A DNA stretch of 40,293 nucleotides, taken from positions 1 to 40,293 of the IMG/VR virus record IMGVR_UViG_3300032282_001107. One strand, given 5' to 3'. Source of the DNA: a virus. The notes beneath the pieces were generated by a model. It was not told the origin of the DNA. It saw nothing but the letters and a program-made list of their open reading frames with translations, and ran no database searches. A program made the translations under genes and the position numbers. Positions 14,698 to 21,607 of this stretch are shown piece after piece (position 1 is the first letter of the stretch; every line of letters starts with the position of its first letter).

Positions 14698-14735
14698 CGG
14701 AGCACCCTCCCCCCTAAAGGGGGGAGGGTGCTCCG
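14698..14735 (+). terminator. 17-bp perfect hairpin
   Basis: Arms CGGAGCACCCTCCCCCC and GGGGGGAGGGTGCTCCG with a TAAA loop: the longest perfect hairpin I found. It closes the accessory part of the early module. No T-tract follows. Confidence 0.7.
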
Positions 14736-14817
14736 AGGGCGGCTGCCTAGAATTTGGATGTCCCCCGCTGACCCAACTCAGAAGACACAGGGCTGACTGG
14801 CGGCTGGCTGTGCCTTC

Positions 14818-14848
14818 GACCCGTCGCTGCTTTAGGCAGCGTCGGGTC
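14818..14848 (+). terminator. Hairpin before the replication operon
   Basis: Arms GACCCG-T-CGCTGC and GCAGCG-T-CGGGTC, one T-T mismatch, loop TTTAG. Lies in the 243-base gap (14694-14936) that otherwise holds the candidate promoter and no gene. Confidence 0.45.
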
Positions 14849-14867
14849 TCTCCGCGTTGGATAGTAC

Positions 14868-14896
14868 TTGCGTCATGGTAACGTCGGTGGTAGATT
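14868..14896 (+). promoter_or_regulatory. Candidate promoter of the replication operon
   Basis: TTGCGT, 17 bases, TAGATT: a reasonable vegetative-sigma match placed about 40 bases before the start of the exonuclease gene. Transcription would begin near 14903. Confidence 0.4.
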
Positions 14897-14904
14897 CGTT
14901 GGAC

Positions 14905-14920
14905 GACGGCACCTGCCGTC
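14905..14920 (+). promoter_or_regulatory. Small hairpin directly before a ribosome site
   Basis: Stem GACGGC / GCCGTC with ACCT loop, ending immediately before AGGAGG of the exonuclease gene. Possible operator or translational control element. Confidence 0.35.
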
Positions 14921-14936
14921 AGGAGGAGTTCCCCAG

Positions 14937-15710
14937 ATGAGCAAGATTGTTCACACTTTCAGGCAGTCGTGGTTGAAGACCGCAGCAATCTGCCCAGAGC
15001 GCGCACGGCGCGAACTAGACGGAACCATGCCGCACCGTGAAACAGATGCGGCTGCTGTCGGGACGGCTGTTCATGCTGGCATCGAAGCACACTTGGAAGG
15101 CTTGGCCCCCGAATACGCCGACGCTCTGGAGGTTGCCCAGAATACGTTTGCCGAGATTGAACAGCACCCAGACTTCATCTGGGCCAAGTATTCGCACAAC
15201 ACGGCACAGAGTTTGATCGACACCTTCTTGGCGCAGTGGTGGCCATACGCTGGAAACTTCGTGCCACTGGAGACGGAGAAGCACTTCAACGTACTGCTGC
15301 ATGAAGATGACAAACGCGAGATCAGGTTGAGTGGGACCATCGATCTGGTGGACGAGAACATCGGTTTGGCTGACTGGAAGACCTCTGGGCGTGGAGCATA
15401 CGAAAAGTGGGAGTACGAACGGTGGGCAGTACAGCCGACTGTGTACACCTATGCTGAATACGCAGAGAGCGGCAAGGAAGGACCGTTTCCATTCACGTAC
15501 TTTGTGATGCACAAGAAAGGGTTGCAGCAGTTCACTGTCTGGCGTGATGCCAGCGATTGGGCTTGGCTCCGTCAGCAAGCGGTCGGGTATGCCCGTCTCA
15601 TTGAGGCGGGCATCCCCGAATGGCCGCTCGCTGACAACCATGCGTTGTGCAGTGCAAAGTGGTGCCCCGCATGGTACTTGTGCAAGGGGAAGCACTACGA
15701 TACAATTTGA
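14937..15710 (+). CDS. PD-(D/E)XK exonuclease, Cas4/RecB-like (257 aa)
   Basis: Phage exonuclease of the PD-(D/E)XK superfamily. Motifs seen: GTAVHAGIEAHL (His at 46), SGTIDLVDE (Asp at 136), LADWKTSGR (Asp 146 and Lys 148, the D-x-K core) and QPTVYTYAE (Gln 166). Cys at 19, 238, 243 and 249 have the layout of the Fe-S cluster in Cas4 and AddB nucleases, one before and three after the catalytic core. It likely processes DNA ends during replication or recombination. AGGAGG supports ATG at 14937; the earlier in-frame start lies on the promoter. Confidence 0.8.
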   Translation: MSKIVHTFRQSWLKTAAICPERARRELDGTMPHRETDAAAVGTAVHAGIEAHLEGLAPEYADALEVAQNTFAEIEQHPDFIWAKYSHNTAQSLIDTFLAQWWPYAGNFVPLETEKHFNVLLHEDDKREIRLSGTIDLVDENIGLADWKTSGRGAYEKWEYERWAVQPTVYTYAEYAESGKEGPFPFTYFVMHKKGLQQFTVWRDASDWAWLRQQAVGYARLIEAGIPEWPLADNHALCSAKWCPAWYLCKGKHYDTI

Positions 15711-15717
15711 GGTCCCA

Positions 15718-15801
15718 GCGGGTGTGGCGGAATTGGCAGACGCAGCGGATTCAAGATCCGCCGCTCGTGAGAGCGTGAGGGTTCAACCCCCTCCACCCGT
15801 A
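15718..15801 (+). tRNA. tRNA-Leu (anticodon CAA)
   Basis: Acceptor stem GCGGGTG / CACCCGT (first pair G-U), D-arm with GGCGGAATTGGCAGACGC, anticodon stem GCGGA / TCCGC with loop TTCAAGA (anticodon CAA at 15752-15754), a long class II variable arm near CGCTCGTGAGAGCG, T-arm GAGGG / CCCTC with loop TTCAACC, discriminator A at 15801. CCA is not encoded. It reads UUG codons. It lies seven bases after the exonuclease stop, inside the replication operon. Confidence 0.95.
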
Positions 15802-15849
15802 CGCTACATACAAAAGCGGCAGCGCCGCATCAACCAAGGAGAAAGACAC

Positions 15850-16443
15850 ATGAGTAACGGACGCAAGGTTGCAGAGGTCATCGATGCTGAGGGTGGCGTT
15901 GTTAGTACGACGTTCGCCGCTCCCCGTATCACGGTCTCGTACAGTCGCAAGGTGAACCTCGGCAACTACGAGTCTGCTGATGTGTACGTTGCGGTGCAGA
16001 CCGATGTGGCCATCGACGCAGACGACGACGCCAAGGTGGCGGCGGTCAAGTCTGCATTCCTGCTCGCTCGTGCAAGCGCGTGTGAGCAGTTGGGCATCAA
16101 GTTCACCGTGGACGATGCTACGGTGGTTCAGGAGAAGTTGGAGCGGGTGTTCGGACCTGTTGAGGTCGTGAGTCAGACTCCCAACTACACGGAGCAGGTA
16201 GCGGCGATGCCTCAGGCACCGTCTGCCCCTCGTACTGACACGGCAGCGCCGAAGTCCAAGAAGGCTCTCTGGGCCGAGTTGGAGTCGAACCCGTCGAACT
16301 GGTACGACAACCGTGCGAACAAGAAGAACCCGAAGGGTCCCGACTTCAAGCGTAAGGCCACTGGTGAAGGACTGTGGCTGGAATACAACGGCTCGTCTGC
16401 GGTCCCCGCTGGCGTGACGGTCCCTGACCCCTCGCAGTTCTAG
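15850..16443 (+). CDS. Conserved phage protein, replication operon (197 aa)
   Basis: N-terminal half carries ITVSYSRKVNLGNYESADVYV, a pattern seen in uncharacterised phage proteins next to recombination genes. After a P, A and T-rich linker (about 120-140) a C-terminal module reads LESNPSNWYDNRANKKNPKG, then PDFKRKATGEGLWLE, also recurrent in phages. The context of exonuclease and helicase suggests a DNA-binding partner; no catalytic motif is seen. AAGGAG supports the start. A 12-bp hairpin follows. Confidence 0.7.
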   Translation: MSNGRKVAEVIDAEGGVVSTTFAAPRITVSYSRKVNLGNYESADVYVAVQTDVAIDADDDAKVAAVKSAFLLARASACEQLGIKFTVDDATVVQEKLERVFGPVEVVSQTPNYTEQVAAMPQAPSAPRTDTAAPKSKKALWAELESNPSNWYDNRANKKNPKGPDFKRKATGEGLWLEYNGSSAVPAGVTVPDPSQF

Positions 16444-16450
16444 CCAGTCT

Positions 16451-16484
16451 GGGGGGCACCCGCTTTGGGGATCGGGTGCCCCCC
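16451..16484 (+). terminator. 12-bp hairpin in replication operon
   Basis: Perfect stem GGGGGGCACCCG / CGGGTGCCCCCC with a ten-base loop, between the conserved unknown and the helicase. No T-tract. Confidence 0.6.
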
Positions 16485-16525
16485 ACTTCCACCCCCATAC
16501 GAAGATCAAGAAAGAGGCATGACTC

Positions 16526-17596
16526 ATGGTAGCACTGATGACACAGGAAGAGATCCAGCAGCGACTGGCAAAGGTCCGTGGAGACCACCTTGACCTCGTC
16601 AAGGATGAGCAGGACAAGACTGAGTACCGATACGTTCGACCGTTCCATTCGACTTACGGCAGCATCATGGAGGCGCTGGAGAACCCCGATTCCCGCATCA
16701 TGCTTGGCCTGCCTGCGATTGATGTGATGACCCGTGGCTTCGGAGCCAAGGAACTGGTGTTCATCAGCGGCTTCGCCCACTCTGGCAAGACGCAGATCGT
16801 GAACACCATGATCAAGGAGAACTTGGACAAGCGGATCCTGTTCTTCTCCATGGACGACCCCGCCGAGATGATCCTCCTGAAGTTGGCGTGCATGACCGCT
16901 GGTTACTCTGCGGATGTACTAGAGCGCAGGATCCGTCAGGGTGACGAGACTGCCAAGGTCGAACTCAAGACCGCTGCGGTTGACACCTTCAAGAACCTGA
17001 TCGTGGTGGACGAGAGCCTTGGGCTCTCGGCCATGACCAAGGCTGTGCGTGAGGCCACGACGTACTGGGGCGCCCCGCCTGAGTGCATCATCATCGACTA
17101 CCTTGAACTGATGCAGGGTAACTCGTTCAGCGATGATGCGAGTGCAAATGTGAAGGCCAAGTCGCAGTCATTGAAGCGTTGGGTCAAAGATCAGGATGCG
17201 CCCGTGATCGTGGTTCATCAAGCAACTAGGTCCAAGGGTGCTCCAGGCCAAGCCATCACTATGATGAGCATGGCGTACGGTGGTGAGCAGGAGGCCACCA
17301 TGGTGATCGGCGTTCGGCGCAAGCGGGACGACGAGAAGTTGGACTCGTTTGAGCGGCAGCGTGTACAGGATACGCTAACACTGCACCTTGCCAAGAACAA
17401 GCGCCCGCCCGCACGGGTCACGGCCCCTGAGGGTATCGACTTCTACATGGATCCCGACACTGGTCTGGTGCGTCCACTGCGTGATAATGACATTCGTTCT
17501 GGGCAGATGACCATCGATGATGGTACCATCACCAAGGCGGATGACGCCCTGCGGCTGGCGCAGGACCGAGCACGAGCGGCAGGTCTCAATGTCTGA
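16526..17596 (+). CDS. DnaB-like replicative helicase (RecA-fold domain)
   Basis: RecA-fold ATPase of 356 residues like the C-terminal domain of DnaB helicases. Seen: GLPAIDVMTRGFGAKELVFISG leading into Walker A GFAHSGKT (82-89), helix with Asp-rich FFSMDDPAEM, Walker B CIIIDYLELM (187-196), then VIVVHQATRSKG (sensor-type motif) and MAYGGEQEATMVIGV. The N-terminal DnaB domain is missing or replaced by a short helical stretch. It should unwind the fork, working with the primase encoded next. The start is preceded by AAAGAGG at slightly long spacing. Confidence 0.85.
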   Translation: MVALMTQEEIQQRLAKVRGDHLDLVKDEQDKTEYRYVRPFHSTYGSIMEALENPDSRIMLGLPAIDVMTRGFGAKELVFISGFAHSGKTQIVNTMIKENLDKRILFFSMDDPAEMILLKLACMTAGYSADVLERRIRQGDETAKVELKTAAVDTFKNLIVVDESLGLSAMTKAVREATTYWGAPPECIIIDYLELMQGNSFSDDASANVKAKSQSLKRWVKDQDAPVIVVHQATRSKGAPGQAITMMSMAYGGEQEATMVIGVRRKRDDEKLDSFERQRVQDTLTLHLAKNKRPPARVTAPEGIDFYMDPDTGLVRPLRDNDIRSGQMTIDDGTITKADDALRLAQDRARAAGLNV

Positions 17597-18548
17597 CAAC
17601 ATCGAAGAACGGTTCGCCCGCTTGTTCAGCGGACGCACCGAAGCCCATGGGGCTGAGGGCGGGATGTGTGTGCGTGAGGCTCTCACGGACCAGCACTTCT
17701 CCAACCACCTCTGGGGTGAGGAGCCCATCGGGGTGTACCCGATGTTCCCGCAAGTGATCAGCGACGAGGACGACGCTGTGAAGTGGTACGTCAACTGGGG
17801 TTGCGTGGATCTGGATGTCGCAGCACCGCACAAGCGGCGTTGGGACTACGAAAACACTGGGGACGCACTGCGGGCAGCGTGCAACCTCGTCAACGCCCTG
17901 AACGTACTGGGCATCGTTGGCTGGGTAGAAGCATCCAAGAGTGGGGGTTACCACGTCTGGGTATTCAGCGACTGGTGGATTGAGGCTAGCGTTATGCGTC
18001 GGGCTCTGCTTGTTGCTTGCGACATAGCAGAAGTTCCCCCCTCTGAGGTGAACCCCAAGGCCGAGTCCTTTGAGGACGAGGGTACCTTGGGGAACTATGT
18101 CAGACTCCCGTACGTTGGGGCTCTGGCTGGGGAGGTCACCCGACCCGTCATCAACCCGTGGACTGGTGAACCGATCCCGCTGGGAGACTTCCTAGATCAA
18201 GCAGAAGCAAGCGCCGTTCGTCTAGACGCGCTGGACGAGGCCGCGGCGCTGTGGCTTCCTGAGGCCCCCCTGAGGGCCGCAGGCGAGCACACTGGCACTC
18301 GGGTACCCCCCGAGGCTGGGAGCCTCTCACGGAGGCTCACAGCAGTGCTGGAGCACGGTCCGTTGAAGGCACAGGACCGCAGCGGCTGGTTGTTCTACGT
18401 CGCCCGCTTGTGTGCGGACGACGGGATCGATGAAGAGCAAGCACTGGACCTGCTCATTATGGCAGACGACATGCACACCCACAAGTTCACTGACCGTGCA
18501 GATGGCCAACGCCAACTGGAACGGACCATCAGAAAGGCATACTCATGA
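17589..18548 (+). CDS. AEP-type primase (319 aa)
   Basis: Resembles archaeo-eukaryotic-type primases of phages and mobile elements. Seen: catalytic acidic pair in CVDLDVA (DLD at 74-76) and the SKSGGYHVWVF motif (116-126, His 122) that binds nucleotide. A C-terminal helical region (about 230-319) resembles the PriCT-type modules of such proteins. It makes primers for phage replication. The ATG at 17589 overlaps the helicase end by eight bases, linking the two products. Upstream in-frame starts lie inside the helicase gene and are rejected. Confidence 0.75.
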   Translation: MSDNIEERFARLFSGRTEAHGAEGGMCVREALTDQHFSNHLWGEEPIGVYPMFPQVISDEDDAVKWYVNWGCVDLDVAAPHKRRWDYENTGDALRAACNLVNALNVLGIVGWVEASKSGGYHVWVFSDWWIEASVMRRALLVACDIAEVPPSEVNPKAESFEDEGTLGNYVRLPYVGALAGEVTRPVINPWTGEPIPLGDFLDQAEASAVRLDALDEAAALWLPEAPLRAAGEHTGTRVPPEAGSLSRRLTAVLEHGPLKAQDRSGWLFYVARLCADDGIDEEQALDLLIMADDMHTHKFTDRADGQRQLERTIRKAYS

Positions 18549-19006
18549 AAGTGTACGTCGCAGGCCCCATGCGGAACAAGCCCTTGGAGAACTTCCAAGA
18601 GTTTGAGGATGTCTCCAAGTGGCTGTCCCACAACCTCAACTGGCAAGTCACCTCAGCCCACGATATGGCCATCGGAGAAGGAGAAGCGGACTTCGCCGCA
18701 CGGTACGACTACGTCGACGAGTACCCCACCCGCAGATTCTCTGAGGTGGCGCTCAGGCGCAACACCAACAAGAAGTGCGCTATGAAAGCAATTGCTGCTT
18801 CGGAGGGCATCGTCATGCTCCCGAAGTGGCAGGAGTCTCGTGGAGCCGTCAAGGAACTCCTGCTGGGCTTGTGGTGCGGGGTCCGCACCATGACCGCAAG
18901 CAAAACCGAGAACGGCTACGCTCTGGCTGATCTTCATGTCACCGAGGATGCCCTCGTGGCCATCCTCGCCGCACATCACTCTGGTCGAAAGGTAACCGCA
19001 GCATGA
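18545..19006 (+). CDS. DUF4406 protein, nucleoside deoxyribosyltransferase-like (153 aa)
   Basis: Starts MKVYVAGPMRNKPLENFQEF and has IVMLPKWQESRGAVKELLLG, the two hallmarks of DUF4406, a Rossmann-like family related to nucleoside 2-deoxyribosyltransferases. The final Glu of the second motif is the likely catalytic position. Possible role in nucleotide metabolism; the substrate is unknown. ATGA overlap with the primase. Confidence 0.75.
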   Translation: MKVYVAGPMRNKPLENFQEFEDVSKWLSHNLNWQVTSAHDMAIGEGEADFAARYDYVDEYPTRRFSEVALRRNTNKKCAMKAIAASEGIVMLPKWQESRGAVKELLLGLWCGVRTMTASKTENGYALADLHVTEDALVAILAAHHSGRKVTAA

Positions 19007-19440
19007 GCGTCAAACGCAAGGAATGCTCCAAGTGTAAGCGTAACAGGGCACTCAGGTTCTTCACGGGCAACCGTGGAACCGTGTGCGCTACCTGCAAGCG
19101 CAAACAGTCCCGAGACTTCGCACGAGGCACGCACCTCATGAAGACGTACTTTATCACACTAGAAGAGTACGACGACCTACTGGAACTCCAGCGGGGTAGG
19201 TGTGCGATCTGTGACGGGTATCGGAGCGGATCGTACGACGTTGACCATGATCACAAGATGGAGAAGCAGTTGCGTTCCGCTGGCTGGTCTCCGCGGAACG
19301 CGATGCGCGGCAGCATCCGTGGGCTGTTGTGTCGGCGGTGCAACCGCCGACTGCTGCCAGCCTCAGTGGACAACCCCGACATTCTTGCGGCTGCGATCAC
19401 CTACCTCAACGGACCCCCTGCGCATGGGATCATCAAGTGA
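19003..19440 (+). CDS. Endonuclease VII-like resolvase (145 aa)
   Basis: Recombination endonuclease VII family (T4 gp49-like, His-Me fold). Seen: CSKCKRN near the start and CATC further on, a zinc-like pair not usual in T4 gp49; then CAIC (67-70), DVDHDH (79-84, catalytic), and GLLCRRCNRRLL (108-118) completing the structural zinc site. It should cut branched DNA such as Holliday junctions before packaging. ATGA overlap with the preceding gene. Confidence 0.85.
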   Translation: MSVKRKECSKCKRNRALRFFTGNRGTVCATCKRKQSRDFARGTHLMKTYFITLEEYDDLLELQRGRCAICDGYRSGSYDVDHDHKMEKQLRSAGWSPRNAMRGSIRGLLCRRCNRRLLPASVDNPDILAAAITYLNGPPAHGIIK

Positions 19441-19901
19441 CGTTCAAGGACAAACCGTTCTCTGCAAGATTCAGCGAGATGGGAGACCTCTCGGAAGGAG
19501 CGTTTGAACAGTGGTGCGAGGACAACGGTCAGAACTACATCCGTTGGGGACTGGACAGACCGCCGCTCGCCATGCAGATGTTGCCGACGCGCTTGAGGTA
19601 CTCGCCCGACTATCTGATGTCTCGCCAGTTTGTAGAGTGTCAGGGCTATGGCCGAGACGGAATGTTCAAGTTGAAGGTGGAGAAGCACGGGGCACTCCAC
19701 TGGTGGGCGGATCTGCATCCAGTGCAGATGTGGATCTTGGACTCTAACAAACAGCAGGCATGCTTCTTGACACTCAAGCAGATTGATGCTTTGCTTCCCC
19801 TCGGAACAATTGATACATTCCCCGAAGGCAAGGCGTACTTCGCTATCAACGGTGTAGACATCTTCGCTGCTGCTGGAGAATCGTATGCCGTTCAAACATG
19901 A
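19437..19901 (+). CDS. Probable PD-(D/E)XK-like nuclease (154 aa)
   Basis: GTG start with a GTGA overlap to the endonuclease VII gene. The core RYSPDYLMSRQFVECQGYGR contains P-D then E-x-Q, a variant of the PD-(D/E)XK active site, with a following MFKLKVEKHGALHWW. A similar arrangement occurs in uncharacterised phage proteins. A nuclease role is inferred from motif and neighbours; the usual catalytic Lys is Gln here, so activity is uncertain. An internal ATG at 19479 is an alternative start but has a poor ribosome site. Confidence 0.65.
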   Translation: MTFKDKPFSARFSEMGDLSEGAFEQWCEDNGQNYIRWGLDRPPLAMQMLPTRLRYSPDYLMSRQFVECQGYGRDGMFKLKVEKHGALHWWADLHPVQMWILDSNKQQACFLTLKQIDALLPLGTIDTFPEGKAYFAINGVDIFAAAGESYAVQT

Positions 19902-20241
19902 GATCCCGTGGGATACTCAAGACTATCCAAGGAGGTCACGGGCCACGCCCGAAACGGACTATGAAGCACTCATGCAAGCAGCCCCCCACGAACCCATTGA
20001 ACGAAGCGTTGAAAGCCTCCTACCGTTGCGCGAGCGCCTTACACAAGCGTTTGAACAACTCGGTGAACGTGATCGGTGGATTGTCAACAGCATTCTGGTC
20101 GAACGTAAAAGTATCCGAACTACTGCTGCGGACCTCTCGCTTGCAAAGTCGCATGTGGACCGACTCTACAAAGCAGCACTGAACAAATTACGGATCATCT
20201 TGGAGGATGATCCCCTAATCATGGAGTACCTGAGTGAGTGA
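19885..20241 (+). CDS. Sigma-region-4-like regulator (118 aa)
   Basis: The C-terminal 65 residues read LRERLTQAFEQLGERDRWIV, then TAADLSLAKSHVDRLYKAAL and NKLRIIL, a good match to the helix-turn-helix of sigma region 4. No region 2 is present, so it is not a full sigma factor. It may redirect host RNA polymerase or bind DNA as a late-gene regulator; its place near the end of the early operon fits that. It overlaps the upstream gene by 17 bases. Confidence 0.65.
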   Translation: MPFKHEIPWDTQDYPRRSRATPETDYEALMQAAPHEPIERSVESLLPLRERLTQAFEQLGERDRWIVNSILVERKSIRTTAADLSLAKSHVDRLYKAALNKLRIILEDDPLIMEYLSE

Positions 20242-20392
20242 AGTCGAACGCCTACGAGCAGAGAACGAACGCCTCGTGACTCTTCTCAAAAAGATCACGG
20301 AGATCATTCATGCAGCCAGTCGCACCCTCTACAACCTTGAGTACGGGATGGGAACGACTGGCATCGGTGACTTGGACACGGGCCGTGAGTAA
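20234..20392 (+). CDS. Small coiled-coil protein (52 aa)
   Basis: GTG start, overlapping the previous stop by eight bases, with GGAG eight bases upstream. The product begins VEVERLRAENERLV-like heptads (SEVERLRAENERLVTLLKKI) forming a leucine-zipper-type helix, then a short Gly-rich tail. Probably a dimerising helper protein; function unknown. Confidence 0.5.
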   Translation: MSEVERLRAENERLVTLLKKITEIIHAASRTLYNLEYGMGTTGIGDLDTGRE

Positions 20393-20711
20393 CGAAATCA
20401 GAATCACTAATCCCGACACAGGTGGGCAGAAGGGCAAAAAGATTGAACGGTATGATCTCATCCCTGCTGGCCCACTGCGCGAGGTGGCTCGCAACTATGG
20501 TATCGGCGCACAGAAGTACGCCGACCGCAACTGGGAGAAAGGGACCGACTGGTCCCTGAATTTTGCAGCACTCAACCGCCACCTCTGGCTATGGTGGGAA
20601 CGAGAGCAGATGGACGAGGCTGGCTTCCATCACCTCTCAGCGGTGGTGTTCCATGCGCTTGCGCTCATGGAGTTTGAGAGGACACACCCCGAACTGGACG
20701 ACAGGCCCTAA
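20385..20711 (+). CDS. dATP/dGTP diphosphohydrolase-like protein (DUF5664, 108 aa)
   Basis: All-alpha MazG-like protein. Seen: GGQKGKKIERYDLIPAGPL, YGIGAQKYADRNWEKGTDWS, AALNRHLWLWWERE and HHLSAVVFHALALMEFE, then THPELDDRP: the standard layout of the DUF5664 family, annotated as dATP/dGTP diphosphohydrolase N-terminal. It would hydrolyse deoxypurine triphosphates to monophosphates and so shape nucleotide pools. GTG start at 20385 overlaps the upstream gene; the ribosome site is weak. Its stop overlaps the convergent late operon stop. Confidence 0.75.
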   Translation: MSNEIRITNPDTGGQKGKKIERYDLIPAGPLREVARNYGIGAQKYADRNWEKGTDWSLNFAALNRHLWLWWEREQMDEAGFHHLSAVVFHALALMEFERTHPELDDRP

Positions 20712-21598
20712 GGCCCGTATTTATAATCCAAATCTTCACGCAAACCAAACAAGCGAAGTGCTTGTTCCTGAGAAATACCCAACTGTTTTCGTGGGTCAGA
20801 CAACGAATCAATACGGTCCAGTAAATTATCGGGTCCCATTGGTCCAAAGCCACTATCGTTCGATGAGCGGGTTGCTAGATACATAGCAGCCTGTGCTGAA
20901 AAAGGATCGCGCTGTGGTGGAACCCTCGGCCTTCGCGATTGTGGACCCCGTGGCCCCTGCGGTCCGATCCACCCAGAATAAGGCTTTTTTGCTACCAGAC
21001 CTGCAGCCCTCAACTTTGCGATTCTGTCTGGGGGAGCGTGAAACCCTACCTGCCCACGCATCAACGAGTCTCTAGTCCGCTGGCCCAAATCTCTTTCGTT
21101 ATCACCACCAAGAGAAGCGCCAAAGTCGTTAGCATACTGTTCAAGTGGAGCAGTATGAATTCCCCTTGGCCCAAGCGTCGGCATCCCGTGTTGGTCTCTT
21201 GGCATGGTGGGTCGCGCAGTAGCCAGTTCAGCCCGACCTTGCGGACTGGTCTTCAACCAGTAATAACCTCGCCCGCCAGTTCCTAGAGTAATGTCAACAT
21301 ACTTATCCGCCGCAGCGCGGTTTGGAACATATTTTGTTTGGGCAATGTGACCAAGTTCGTGGCCCAGCGTATTGCGATTCATCGCCTCGGGGGCCATGTA
21401 GATCGTGCCGCGTCCACGGACAAGCGGAGATTGCTTTGCAAACGCTTTAGCAATATAGGCGTAATCAGGTCGCTCTTGAACCCTTATTCCACTGGTACTT
21501 TCTAGTCCAGCGCTCAGACCCGTCTGAGCGTTGAGCGCCGCAAGAACTCGCTGCATGAACAAAGAACGAGCAACGGCACCCTCTCCAGCAGTACTCAT
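20708..21598 (-). CDS. HELGH metallopeptidase-like protein, eCIS-core-like (296 aa)
   Basis: Last gene of the late operon. Residues 48-88 read YIAKAFAKQSPLVRGRGTIY, then MAPEAMNRNTLGHELGHIAQ, with HExxH at 80-84. The alignment of a hydrophobic strand ending IYM, then a HELGHIAQ helix, resembles the DUF4157 eCIS-core peptidase found in toxins and tailocin cargo. The C-terminal half is Pro, Arg and Gly-rich and unlike known domains. It may be a virion-delivered or lysis-stage protease; activity is untested. Late position next to the lysis genes supports a late role. Confidence 0.6.
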   Translation of the reverse strand: MSTAGEGAVARSLFMQRVLAALNAQTGLSAGLESTSGIRVQERPDYAYIAKAFAKQSPLVRGRGTIYMAPEAMNRNTLGHELGHIAQTKYVPNRAAADKYVDITLGTGGRGYYWLKTSPQGRAELATARPTMPRDQHGMPTLGPRGIHTAPLEQYANDFGASLGGDNERDLGQRTRDSLMRGQVGFHAPPDRIAKLRAAGLVAKKPYSGWIGPQGPRGPQSRRPRVPPQRDPFSAQAAMYLATRSSNDSGFGPMGPDNLLDRIDSLSDPRKQLGISQEQALRLFGLREDLDYKYGP

Positions 21599-21607
21599 GC
21601 TTTGCCC

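Noticed and set aside
14657-14881. Plus-strand open frame across the 17-bp hairpin
   Set aside because: It spans the hairpin and a promoter-like region and has no ribosome site.
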